In this document: positions 24,107 through 34,424 of the stretch, piece by piece | Position numbering within the stretch: position 1 is the stretch's first letter | How the letters are laid out: each line of letters starts with the position of its first letter | Source of the DNA: Phellopilus nigrolimitatus | Lineage: Eukaryota > Basidiomycota > Agaricomycetes > Hymenochaetales > Hymenochaetaceae | Reading direction: 5' to 3' | Assembly (NCBI GenBank): GCA_021029095.1 | Contig: JAJOHG010000014.1 | Coordinates: 434,001 to 498,000 of the forward strand | Length of the DNA: 64,000 nt | The notes under the pieces: generated by a model | Told to the model about the DNA's origin: nothing | The model's input: only the letters and a program-made list of their open reading frames with translations | Databases searched by the model: none | Program-made: the position numbers and the translations under genes

Positions 24107-25035
24107 CCCGAGGCCGGAAAGATTAGTTGGTGACCATAATGTGTGGATTAGATGGCCTACGCGTGTTTCGTGGAGTAAGGATAGCTGTAGATTGACTTGC
24201 AACTTTAGCATCACGCAGGATTCTGAGATGGTGCAGGGTACCACATGGGACAACTCGCACTATAGCATTCGAATTACTAAAACTTAACTAGACTACAGAC
24301 TCTGTCTAGCTTCCGCACGTTCAGCACGAACCCTGGTCCAAAATTGTGTTATTGCTATACAATATCTCAATGTGTTTTCTGCCTTGCTAAGCTCTTGCGA
24401 ACTATTCGGATGCATTTTACTGAGGACGTCTTGCCGAGTGCGCCAAGCAACGTGTTCAATTTCTTTAGCAAAATTTAGCTCACTGAGTGCTTTATAATAC
24501 CCTTCGTTAGCGGGCAGGGAGTAGACGTGCTCGTGTTTTTGCTTTAAAATGATTTCATCATTTTTTGGAAGGTTAAATCCTATGGTGCTTGGGTCAAACT
24601 CCATGTTAAAGTCTGGAAGTGTGCTGTCCCAAAGGATGGACATGGATGAGTCCGCGTCCAGAGAGACTACGGATCAGTCAGGTGCTCACCTTGTTTCTGG
24701 TAGGTAGTTGTGTTTGTGCAGGGCAACTGGTAGCACAGTGCATCTTATATACCAGAAAAACGTAATTTTACTTAAACAATGGCTTATTTGACTACAGCAA
24801 GGTGGCTAAATCGCATATGTGCGTAATGTGCTAATACATGTCGACTTTTATAAGCACTTGGCGCTTACCGCCCATATTTCAAGTCCGTAAGACTAGAATA
24901 AGGATATGTGAGCGCTCTAATGCACGTCATTTCCAATCAAGCTGAAATTTCAGCCTTGCTGATGTATATAGAAAATAGGCCTGCAAAGCAAAACACAGAC
25001 AAAACGTCTAGGATGCAAACAAAGAGCAAACCTCT
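24107..25035 (-). repeat. Dispersed gene-bearing repeat, copy B
   Basis: Homologous to copy A (19436-20240) along its full length and to copy C (30410-31175, inverted) from the gene's 3' end through the promoter to the block AGACGTTTTGTCTGTG. It abuts directly on the truncated coiled-coil gene copy at 25041. B and C share nearly identical promoter, leader and intron sequence. Confidence 0.75.
24293..24604 (-). CDS. Small protein of unknown family, copy B
   Basis: A 103-residue protein (MEFDPSTIGFNLPKNDEIIL onward, ending AERAEARQSL), intact in frame. A frame upstream is also open to MSILWDSTLPDFN at 24643, but that stretch looks like a 5' UTR intron: donor AACAAG|gtgagc near 24690 and acceptor acttccag just before ACTTTAACATGG. 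The promoter has a TATATA block. Against copy C the aligned codons differ mainly at amino-acid-changing positions, while the non-coding flanks are almost unchanged. No known domain, signal peptide or membrane segment is visible. See the separate finding on its evolution. Confidence 0.62.
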   Translation of the reverse strand: MEFDPSTIGFNLPKNDEIILKQKHEHVYSLPANEGYYKALSELNFAKEIEHVAWRTRQDVLSKMHPNSSQELSKAENTLRYCIAITQFWTRVRAERAEARQSL

Positions 25036-25040
25036 CAGAA

Positions 25041-25540
25041 GCGACCAGTGCTCGAGACACTCTGCAGTACAGCGTCTTGCGTCCGCGTACGACTCCATCA
25101 AAGAAAAGGCACCCGCCATTGGCCGTCTTCAGAGCGAGAAGTCGGAGCTTGAGCATCGTCTCGTAGAGGCCGACAACCGCGTGAAGGAAGCAGCTGAGCA
25201 AGCTCGAGCGGAGGAACGAAAAGCTGCTGAAGACGAAAATGCAACGGCTGCGCGAGGTGATATGCAAGCTTAAGATAAACGACGAAGCCCAGAAGAATGG
25301 AACATGCGGGCCAACGCCGCAGTCGTCGGTGCAAGCCACCAGTGCAAGCGCTCTCTTCGCCGGCGTGGACGATTCTTTCTCTTTCTCAGCCGGCGTGGAA
25401 AGCAATGATAACATAGACAAGGTGGCTTCTTTCCAATGCTTCGAGCTTCTCTAGTCTGACTGTCTGCGCAGGCCCTTCAGCCTATATCACAAATGACATC
25501 GACCGCCTTGCTATCGGACCTAGACCTCATGCAAAACGAA
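25041..25540 (+). pseudogene. Truncated copy of the coiled-coil/DUF6697-like gene
   Basis: This segment copies exon 2 and the start of exon 3 of the gene at 31710-33668 (opposite strand), with sequences such as SAVQRLASAYDSIKEKAPAIG and SKSELEHRL-like coiled coil. It lacks exon 1. An extra A at about 25239 shifts the frame within GAAGACGAAA, and the copy stops being homologous shortly after DIDRLAIGPRPH, where it joins directly to sequence from beyond the parent's stop codon. About 1.3 kb of the parent is therefore missing (parent coordinates about 31558-32864). It cannot encode the full protein and is best seen as a pseudogene. Confidence 0.85.
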
Positions 25541-25900
25541 ATGGACTCAAAAAGGATGTAACTTTGTGCTTCTCTGAAATCAACCACCGATGATCGTGTA
25601 TTCTGTACCCCACCTCGTTCATGGTTCTGTCGCTCGCTCGTGCTCTCACCTCTATATGTTTTACCCTGTCCTGTTCTCAGCAAAGACTTCGCGCTCGCAT
25701 ATCCATACTCCTGTGGCTTACATCCTTGTGTTTTGATACCGCCGATAATCCTGTCCGTGCATTTGTAAATACATACTGAGCTTCGATGCGTATAACCGAT
25801 CCGCGTGGTGCGCATCAGTGTGGTGGGCATGTAGGAGGCTGTTTGTCCCGGACACGTTCGCGCACCAAGAAAGACCCGAGTTGTGGTCGTCGAAAGCCGA
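25530..25900 (+). repeat. Copy of the 3' flank of the DUF6697-like gene
   Basis: Bases 25530-25900 match the reverse complement of about 31190-31560, the region just downstream of the intact gene. The match includes the blocks GATGCGTATAACCGATCCGC and GTTTTGATACCGCCGAT. Together with 25041-25540 it shows that a single duplicated segment, later shortened inside, lies here in the opposite orientation. Confidence 0.85.
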
Positions 25901-27296
25901 CCACAAGGGAAGAAGAACGCAAGTCAGAAACCACTGAGCTGCTAGAGTTGTGTCGAATAGTAATCCGCTTACTGTAGTTCAGAACCCGCTAATATTAAAT
26001 GTGAATAAGATCGGAACTTCGAGAGCGTGTCCCAAAGCCTCCGTAAGGGGAGAAAACGCGTGGCTGGCGTATATGCGAGAAGACCTTTTCTGCGATCTGG
26101 GCTCCGTTGAGTGTTGTATGTACGTATGTGGGTACATGGCTCTCAGGAGACAGAGGGGGGAACTAGGGGAAATATCATCCGAGAGATTCGGCATTTCGAG
26201 TAGGAGGAGACGACGAAGACGAGTGAGCGAGCGATAGGCTCTTCGGAGCAAGCTGGGTGTATTTGGCCGGCTGGAGGAATGGACCGTGGATGGCGAGGAG
26301 AGAGATATAAGCGAGGCACAGATTTTGTCAGAGCTCTGCTTTTTTTTTTTTGTACGGGTAAGTGAGTTCGAGTGTGGGAAAGATGCCGCTGGCCAGTAGA
26401 CCTGTCTCCAGCAACGCTGCCCAATTTCGCTTCTCTTGGACCTTGGACGCACGCGCACGCATGGCGAGGAGAGCGATATAAGCGAAGCACAGATTTTTTC
26501 AGAGCATTGTTTTGTACTGGGAAGTGAGAAGAGGCCGCTGGCCCCGGCGGGATAGCTGCCTGTGCAGACTCGACTCGACGCGCTCGTGGAGCTTGATGAA
26601 GTGAAATTGGGCAGCGTTGCTAGAGACGGCAGGGATAATGCAGCAGAGATGAAGATGAAAACGGAAAAGCGATGTCGGCGACCTGAGGTGTGGAGCCACG
26701 GTGGGCGATGCACGAGAGACGATGAGAGGATGGGTTAATTGGTAGTTGGCAGGCATGCGTATAACAGTCGGTTGAACAGGTACTGCGACCGACGGTCCGG
26801 CGTAGGAGGGGCTTCTCGTCAGAGATTTTTGTGTCGGCGTTATAGGCGCAGTGTGTGCTGGGTGTATTTATAAACTGGACAGAACGTAGGACCGAAAACT
26901 GTCTTCGGGAGATGACATTTTAGAAATGAAATAATGAACGCAGAGTGGTGATATGCCATGCACTTGCGATATGCTTGGCCAACTATCTTTTGCTACAGGA
27001 CTGCATAATATCAATAAAATGCAGACGCGAGGATAGAGGAAAGAAAAAGAAGAAGCAAATCATGGACAGCAAAGCACTGTTTACGGCTAAATAGACGCTG
27101 TGCCGGCATGGCCAGCGGCAAAATCTATATTTGGGCCGGCTAAGTATACGAGTACGCGCTATTCCTGGCTCAGGCTGCCTGCGCGCTTTGCTTTCGCTGC
27201 GATGGCACGACGGCTGTCTTGTGAATAGAACGATGCGCAGACTGGGGCTATGTTTTCCGCAGACGATAAAGGGCGCCCGGCCCTGGCGCCTTGCCA
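25901..27296. repeat. Intergenic region with a local direct repeat and inverted repeat
   Basis: No gene is supported. Two imperfect direct copies begin at 26291 and 26462 (TGGCGAGGAGAG.GATATAAGCGA), a period of 171 bp. A perfect 19-bp inverted repeat (AGCAACGCTGCCCAATTTC) occupies 26410-26428 and 26603-26621, extendable with mismatches to about 30 bp. A T tract lies at about 26340-26351. The right part leads into the promoter of the SPFH gene. Confidence 0.6.
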
Positions 27297-29791
27297 ATGC
27301 CATTCATTCACGCCGAGTTGGTTTCAAGCCCCGCGAAGCAGCAGCGTCTCGAGCTATTCAATAATCTCGCCATGAGCATCGCTGACAACACGACCGTCGT
27401 CGAAGGCTGCTCTGATGCGTCTGAAAAAGGTACCGGAAGTCGCGCCGCGCATGTTAGCAAGGCCTCGCGCGAGAGGGCGCCGCGGAGGGCACCCGTCCTT
27501 GACACCTTCACGCGGGCCACGGACATCTTCGCCGAAGACAGGCCGTTCTTCGTCATAATCGGGAAGGAGGGCGTCCTTGCTGCTCTCAAGAAGCTGGACA
27601 GCCAGCTGACAGCCGTAAGTGACGGCTGCTGCGCCTTTCCCCCCTCCGACGCAGCTGAAATTATTTTTTCTTTACGACCAGGCGGGCCGGGATAAAATCC
27701 TGTCCTCGAAGGTTACTTTCTTCCCATCTCTCACAATCAGTCGCCCGCTAAATAAGTGTATGGACACAGACCCCGACGGACTGGATTGGCAGACAAGTCT
27801 CCCCCGGCGAACTTGGACTGATCAACCACGGCGGGCTGCCCAAACTGCTCGTCAAACCCGGGCGCTATCCGGGCTCCCCCCTCCGCAACTGGTGGGCGCG
27901 TAAATGGAACGGGACACAAGGAAGTGCGTCCCTTCCCCTCCCCCTCTAATTATATCGACACTAACTCCCTCGCGATCCACTCGCTTTGGCAGTATCCGAC
28001 ACAGTCATCGAGCACCTCGGGCTGACCATCGTGCAGGTGTCGCAGAACCAGGCCGCCGTCGTCAGCGACCCGCACAACGCGATCCTCGTCGTGCGGCACG
28101 GCGGGTTCGCCGCGCTCGCGGCCGCGGGCGCGTACCGGGTGCTCGCGGTCGTCGACCAGACGCACCTCGCGCACGCGGTGACGGACCGCGTCACGCGCGC
28201 GACGCTCGGCTGGACGCAGGAGGTGCGCATGACGAGCAATACGGGCGCGGGGAGGAGGCAGGAGTACGTCGTCGCGCTCTTGTGAGTTCGAAGCGGTTTC
28301 TTCTTTTGTTGGCGAAGAAGCAAACTTCATGGGGGGTTTTTTTTAAGCCTCAACGTCCCGGCGAGCAACTGCGCGATCCTCCAGAGGGGCGACGACCTGG
28401 AGCTCCTTCCCGCGGGCCAGCACTACATCACCGACGCCAGCGTGACGCTGCGCGGCCTCTTCACGCTCGGCGAAAACCAGATCGAGATGCCCACGAAGGA
28501 CATGTAAGCAATAAACCTTCCTCTTTCTGGGTGCGTGATGATGATAAGAGCTTCTGTAGCTTTACTCGGGACCAGGTGCCCGTTAGCCTGACGATATACT
28601 TGAAGTGGCAGCTGATAGAGCCGATGAAAGTCGGTGGTCCTCATTTAGTTCCTGGTATTTCTGATCTCATAACCTCCTCCTTCACGAAGCTCGCAACACA
28701 TGGCTACAGCACCCCATACGACGCGCTGAGGCAAGTCACGTCTTCTTCTTATTAATCAGTTAACGCGCTTACCGAAAGGTGAAAAGGGACAAAGCCCAGT
28801 CCGTGCTCACCCAAATCGTCGCGCACCGTAAGCGCCGTTGCCGTCCTCCTTCTCCTCCGAATAGTCGAGAGTAACAGCGCTTTTTAGTGGACTACTCCTC
28901 GATGGTGAAGCAGCGCTCGCTGGGGCCGGACAGCATGGACAGCGGGGGCGACGACGCGTCGTCGTCGTCGTCGGCGTTCATCGACGCCCTGCGTACGCGG
29001 GCCATGGACGACCTGCATCTTGCGGCCCTCGAATACGGCATCGTCCTAAAGGACTTGGGTATGTGTGCTATTATAATTATAACCTAGTCGATTTGTTTGC
29101 TGAGGAGATGGATGGGCCCCGCAGCGGTCATCGACAGGCAGTTCAAGGGCGAGATCGCCGCGACGATGGACAAGCTGACGACCCGCGCGCTCCAGGCGCA
29201 GGTCGAGGCTGCGGTAAGGACGCTCAAGCCCTCCATTTTTTCCTTAGTATTATCTGACACGGGGGGTTTTTTTTTCTTCTTTCGCAGAACGTAGACCGCG
29301 AGAACAGCAACAAGGTCAAGAAAGAAGAAGGCGCGTTTTCGGTGGCCAAGATCAAGTCGCAGGCTCTTAACGTTAGCTCCTTCCACCAACCAAAAAAACG
29401 TTTCGTCGCTGACCAACCAGCTGTCGTCCCTATTCTCTAGACGCAAGCCGACGCCGACGCATACAAAGTCGTCGCGGCCGCGCGCGCCGCCGCGCAGGCG
29501 ACGCAGATCGCGGCCGAAGCAGAGGCAGAGGCGACGCGGCTCGCCGCGCGCGCGGAGGCGGAGGCGGTGCGCAGCAGGGCGGCGGCCGACGCGGGCGTGC
29601 AGGAGCCGTTTGCGCGCGAGGTGCTGCTGCGCCGCGTCGACGTGCAGCGCGTCGCGGCGTATGGGGACCGCGCGGTGTTCGTGCCCGTGGGCGCGGGCGG
29701 TGGAGGAGCGAACCTTGCGGAGCAGGCGGGCAACGCGCTCGTGACGGGCTTCGCGGCGGGCTTGGGGGCTGAGAAGGTTCAGCAGCGGTAA
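27297..29791 (+). CDS. SPFH/band-7 domain protein
   Basis: A membrane-microdomain scaffold-type protein of the SPFH (stomatin/prohibitin/flotillin) superfamily. Proposed exons: 27297-27614, one ending at 27755, 27793-27923, 27993-28281, 28348-28502, 28560-28730, 28787-28827, 28888-29058, 29125-29213, 29288-29371 and 29441-29791. Family-like sequence includes RPLNKQVSPGELGLINHGG, RYPGSPLRNWWARKW, DTVIEHLGLTIVQVSQNQA, then FTRDQVPVSLTIYLKWQLIEP (the band-7 core) and a C-terminal alanine/glutamate-rich helix (AAEAEAEATRLAARAEAEAV) typical of these proteins. The intron after the seventh listed core exon (28731-28786) has a GC donor. The intron at 27756-27792 is only 37 nt. The start is uncertain between 27297 and 27372. 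The stop codon overlaps a splice-donor-like CG|GTAAGT. Cellular role unknown. Confidence 0.8.
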
Positions 29792-29794
29792 GTG

Positions 29795-29834
29795 CGGGCG
29801 TGGGCGTGGGCGTGGGCGTGGGCGTGGGCGTGGG
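29795..29834. repeat. GGGCGT hexamer microsatellite
   Basis: Six to seven tandem copies of GGGCGT immediately follow the SPFH stop codon. The runs of three G could form a G-quadruplex in the coding-strand RNA or DNA. Confidence 0.85.
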
Positions 29835-30409
29835 TGCTTTCGTATACCCGGTCGAGATTTTTTTCGAGATTTTTTAGTTGAGCCAGAAATAATAAGGACT
29901 CTGGGTAGGCCAAGCATAGTTTGGCGCACACACACAGGTTTGGTCAGAAAGAAAAAGGTGCATTTTGATACCCTTTTTTCACACAAAATGCAAAGGCAAA
30001 TTTATCCGAAACTCCGGGAACGCAGCTCAGTTCGATCATGTACTAACTCGTTAAAACACCCAAGGTGGTCCCAAGTTGTTGTGGAGGCAAAATATGAAGG
30101 GTGTCTCAACGCGGTCGATGACTGTAGATTCTGAAGTTTTTACTCAGCATATTCTAACGAGGTTGGGGGTTTTTCTTGAGGGTCCCGATGCACTCATCAG
30201 CTCTTTCGCGATGGTTCGTGGCTGACAGATCAGGGAACACATAATTTGGTAGCATGTGTATTAACAATAAATATCATACCAAAAAACCTTAATGTTACGG
30301 ACTATGTATATGTTTGTGCAAGAAAGTTGCGCCCCCAACTCGGCAACACCCTTTTCAGTACCTATGAGTTTTTTTATTTCATTTTAATGTGTTAATAAGA
30401 GGTTTGCAT
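29835..30409. other. Intergenic, no gene seen
   Basis: About 575 bases, AT-rich, with no recognisable frame or repeat. It probably includes the SPFH 3' UTR and lies upstream of repeat copy C. Confidence 0.4.
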
Positions 30410-31175
30410 GCTAGACGTTTTGTCTGTGTTTTACTTTGCAGGCTCATTTTCTATACACCAGCAAAACTAAAATTTCAACTTAGTTGAATTGACATGCATT
30501 AGAGCGCTTACGTACCCTTATTCTAAGTCTTATGGACTTGAATTATGAGCGGTAAGCGCCAAGTGCTTATAAAAGTCGACATGTATTAGCACATTCCGCA
30601 CTTATGCGGTTTGGCCACCTTGCAGTGCCTTGCACAAGTCAAATAAGCCATTGTTTGAGTAAAATTACGTTTTGCTGGTATATAAGATGCACTGTGCTAT
30701 CAGTTGCCCTGCACAAACACAACTACCTCCCAGAAATAAGGTGAGCACCTGATTGATCTGTCGTCTCCCTGGACTCGGACTCAAACATGTCCATCCTTTG
30801 GGACAGCACACTTCCAGACTTTAACATGGAGTTTGACGCAGGCACCATAGGATTTAACCTTCCAAAAAATGACGAGAACGTTTTAAAGCAAAAACACGAG
30901 CACGTCTACTCCGTACCCGCTGACGCAGGGTATTTTATAGCACTGGGTGAACAAAATATTGCTGGAGAAATTGAAAGTACCGCTCGGCGCAATCTGCGAG
31001 AAGTCCGTGCAATGCATCCGAATAGTCCACAAGAGCTTAGCAAGGCAGAAAAGACATGGAATATTGTACAGCGATAACACAATATTGGGACAGGATTCGT
31101 ACTGAACGTTTTGAAGCTAGCCAGAGAGAGTAGTCTAGTTATAGTTTTACTAATTCGAATGCTATACTCGTTCAA
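30410..31175 (+). repeat. Dispersed gene-bearing repeat, copy C
   Basis: Inverted relative to copies A and B. Homology starts at about TTTGCATGCTAGACG, runs through the promoter (CTGGTATATAAGATGCACTG), leader intron and gene, and stops at TTCGAATGCTATA, where sequence downstream of the DUF6697-like gene begins. The 3' tail shared by A and B is missing here. Confidence 0.75.
30826..31133 (+). pseudogene. Small protein of unknown family, copy C, frameshifted
   Basis: Homologous to copies A and B (starts MEFDAGTIGFNLPKNDENVL). The frame follows copy B until about 31055, where ACATGG replaces the copy-B ACATTG: one base is missing, and the frame ends early at 31077. The remaining 3' part stays clearly homologous in the next frame (YCTAITQYWDR, ERFEASQ) up to TAG 31131-31133. 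Either this is a recent pseudogene, a shortened but expressed protein, or a sequencing error. The promoter and 5' UTR intron are intact and nearly identical to copy B. Confidence 0.7.
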
Positions 31176-31189
31176 CCGTCTGTTATACG

Positions 31190-31709
31190 CACGCCTGTGG
31201 TCGGCTCTCGACGACCACAACTCGGGTCTGTCCTGGTGCGCGAACGTGTTCGGGACAAACAGCCCCCTGATGCGCGCCACGCGGATCGGTTATACGCATC
31301 GAAGCTCAGTATGTATTTACAAATGCACGAACAGGATTATCGGCGGTATCAAAACACAAGGATGTAAGCCACAGGAGTACGGACGCGAGCGCGAAGTCTT
31401 CGATGAGAATAGGACAGGGTAAAACATATACAGGTGAGAGCACGAGAGAGAGACAGAACCATGAATGAGGTGTGGGTACAGAACACGATCATCGGTGATT
31501 GATTTCAGAGAAGCACAAAGTTACATCCTTTTTTGAGTCCATTCCATTTTTGCATGAGGTATCAAGAAGAGGGGGGTATCCAGGTTTTGCGTCGATTAAG
31601 AATACTTGAGTAAGAAGAGTCTTTTGAGTAAAAATTTGGAGTCTTGAGTCTTGAGGTGGAACGAAGAGACCAAAAAAAGAACGATAGAGCCAGGTATGAA
31701 TCGAGATCG
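31190..31709. other. 3' flank of the DUF6697-like gene; part duplicated at 25.5 kb
   Basis: Non-coding sequence between copy C and the stop codon of the next gene. About 31190-31560 is duplicated in reverse at 25530-25900. No gene is visible. Confidence 0.6.
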
Positions 31710-33668
31710 TCACATGAAGTTGAAGAGCGTTGGAGGGTACGAGTTGCCGTTGCAGTTGCCGTTGACGCTGACGTGCCCGCCGCCGGCGTCAGAGCCGTCC
31801 ACCGTCGGGAAGTCCGAGTTGCCCCAACCGACCTTCCAGCGCCCGCTCTGCTGGCACTTGGCGGCCTGCTCCATGATCGTGTGGTAGAGTCCGGAGTTGA
31901 AGCCAACGCACTGCAGGCCTACGCATGCGATCTTGAGCGCCCCCGCTGCGTACAGTTGCGAAACCTCGTAGTGTACGGTGGGCGACGTGTTCTTGCGGCC
32001 CACAAGCGTCTCTTTAACCAGCATCGACGAAGCCTAGATGTGCGTATGAGAAAGGGGCACGCAGCATGTGTTAGCAACGACAGCATGAAGAAAGCAAACG
32101 CAACCGAGCCCGAGTGTACCTCAGGGTCTAGCACCTCCCATTCTTTTGTGTTGAAGTCTTCTAGGCGTAGGGCGACGTATTGACCAGCGTAATACCACTT
32201 TCCTTCCCTGTTGAAGAAGCATTCTAATGATTCATAAGAATACAATTAAAGGCATCGTTAGGAGTAATCGGGTAGTTCACCTGTCGCTTTCGTCATTCGA
32301 CCCCTGGGATCAACCTCGCTCCAAGTGTGAGCGGTTGGGACGCGAGGTTTGGTTGTGCACTTATACAGTGGAGTAAGAAAATATCCGTGCTCTTCGCGTT
32401 CAGAGCACCAATACGTCGTTTTGTCGTGGAAAGCACGATAGCCCGCGAGACTACAAGACGTTAATTGAAAGGCAAGAATAAGTGCATTAAAAATCTTGAC
32501 CTGTTCCTGAGCGACTGTAACAATTATTGAGAATGAAGCGAGCAGCCGATTCGAAGCCACACTTACTCCTGTTGTGTTGCCCAGAAATTCATGGATCGTG
32601 AACGGTGCTGGGATCATAATAGGTTTGAGGACGTCGTCAGGAATCCCAGAAGGTATTGGCAAAGAGGCTAGGACTGCGTCTCTCGCTCGCATCATGTCCG
32701 CTGGATCACGCGAGTTCGAGCTCACCTGCATATAATCATCATGACAAGAAACCTTGGACAAAAGGAGCACTAACCATGTGGAAAGCGTGGCTGTCGGCGA
32801 GCTTGAGGTACGGTGACGCAGCAACACTAGAATTGGTCCCATGAAATGCAGATACTGAATGGGGTCTAGGTCCGATAGCAAGGCGGTCGATGTCATTTGT
32901 GATAGGCTGAAGGGCCTACGGAGACAGTCAGACTAGAAAAGCTCGAAACATCGAAAGAAGCCACCTTGTCTATGTTATCATTACTTTCCACGGCGGTTGA
33001 GAAAGAGAAAGAGTCATCCACGCCGGCGAAGAGAGCGCTTGCACTGGTGGCTTCCACCGACGATTGCGGCGTTGACCCGCATGTTCCATTCTTCTGAACT
33101 TCGTCGCTTTCCTTAAGCTTGCGTATCACCTCACGCAGACGCTGCATTTCGTCTTCCGCAGCTTTCCTTTCCTCCGCTCGAGCTTGCTCAGCAGCTTCCT
33201 TCACGCGGTTATCGGCCTCTATGAGACGATGCTCAAGCTCCGACTTCTCGCTCTGAAGGCGGCCAATGGCGAGCGCCTTTTCTTTAATGGAGTCGTACGC
33301 GGACGCAAGACGCTGTACTGCAGAGTCTCGAGCACTTGTCGCCTCTATAGCGTGCATCTTCTCGACCTGCAGCTCAATCGCCATATCTGCCGCGCGAAGA
33401 GGATCCTGGCCGCCGTGAAAAGTGTAAGTCGAGCATATGACTGGCAAGAACATTCACTTACCATCAACTTGAGTAGTTCGATCTCTCTTCTCGCCTGCCT
33501 AAGCTCCTCGAAAACGTCCGAGCCATTGCCACCGCTCGAAGGACCACCGGGAGGTGGAGGCAAAGGCGACGCACCGCGCGACGGAAACCCAGGAGGAGCA
33601 GATAGCAACGAAGGACCCGTATACTCGTCGGGACTTCTGTCTGGCGGGGTCAGCGCGTCGTCGAACAT
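31710..33668 (-). CDS. Coiled-coil protein with DUF6697-like C-terminal domain
   Basis: A 519-residue protein. Proposed exons: 33668-33462, 33405-32965, 32915-32775, 32725-32567, a 14-nt microexon 32514-32501, 32450-32281, 32223-32120 and 32033-31710; all phases close. The N-terminus is proline/serine-rich, followed by a long heptad-type coiled coil (EELRQARREIELLKLM, then SEKSELEHRL to MQRLREVIRKLK). The C-terminal 200 residues (TYWCSEREEHGYFLTPLYKC, FFNREGKWYYAGQYVALRLE, ALKIACVGLQCVGFN) resemble what I recall as the Agaricomycete DUF6697 domain; that name is from memory. No catalytic motif or signal peptide is obvious. The 5' half and 3' flank are duplicated, broken, at 25 kb. Function unknown. 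Confidence 0.75.
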
Positions 33669-34424
33669 GGTGCCAAATCGAGCTCAAGAGCGCGTCGACG
33701 TTGTGGCAAGTATCAAGAGTTTTGGACGGACGCGTTTCGCCAGCGTTCCTGAAACGTCGAAGTTTCTCACACTGCGCGCCTCTTACCATCACAATCACTA
33801 TACGTACGAAAAATACACGATACATATGTACGTACTACCCCCTCCCTGGAAACCAATACTCATGTCTCTCATACTGAAAGCTAGTCTCTGAAACTTGTGT
33901 CAAGGTTCCTTCCGTTTCTCCTGAAAGAATCTACCCTGCAGATGCTTGGATTACTGGAGTCTGAAGATCTTCAACATGTCTGCTAACCAGCGCTAAGCTC
34001 GAGTCTCATGTATGTAACTCGTATATAAGCGAGAACAGAAAAGCTTGCTTCGCGGTGCTTCTTCCAGATGGGACTTCTCAGTCTACCAATCAGTATCAAA
34101 CCGCCCATCCCCATCATGAATGCCGAACGGCATGATCATTGCGCGTAACCCTGAGCGCTGCCTCGCCAAACAAGTGTGATGGAGTTTAGCGCTGGGCCAA
34201 CAAGAAAACCAATCGCCCGCAAAGCCGCAGATCAACTTTGTCCTAACAACCCCCTCCCGCCCGTCCTCCTTCTTTGCCTCTTCCACCCTCTAGACACGCC
34301 CCACTGCAGGCAGTCCTCACGTTCTTTTCTACTCCTTTCCCAGGAGCTACGCTGTAAGCCTTTCTACTCAAAAACGTACTACATACTGTCGCTAACGAGG
34401 GGCGTCATCTAAACTGCAGAAAGA
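33669..34424. promoter_or_regulatory. Divergent intergenic region
   Basis: About 755 bases between two divergently transcribed genes. It should hold both promoters. A pyrimidine-rich stretch at about 34245-34345 lies just before the next start codon. No further gene is seen. Confidence 0.4.

Noticed and set aside
33184..33891. 235-codon plus-strand frame
   Set aside because: Antisense to the coiled-coil exons of the DUF6697-like gene.
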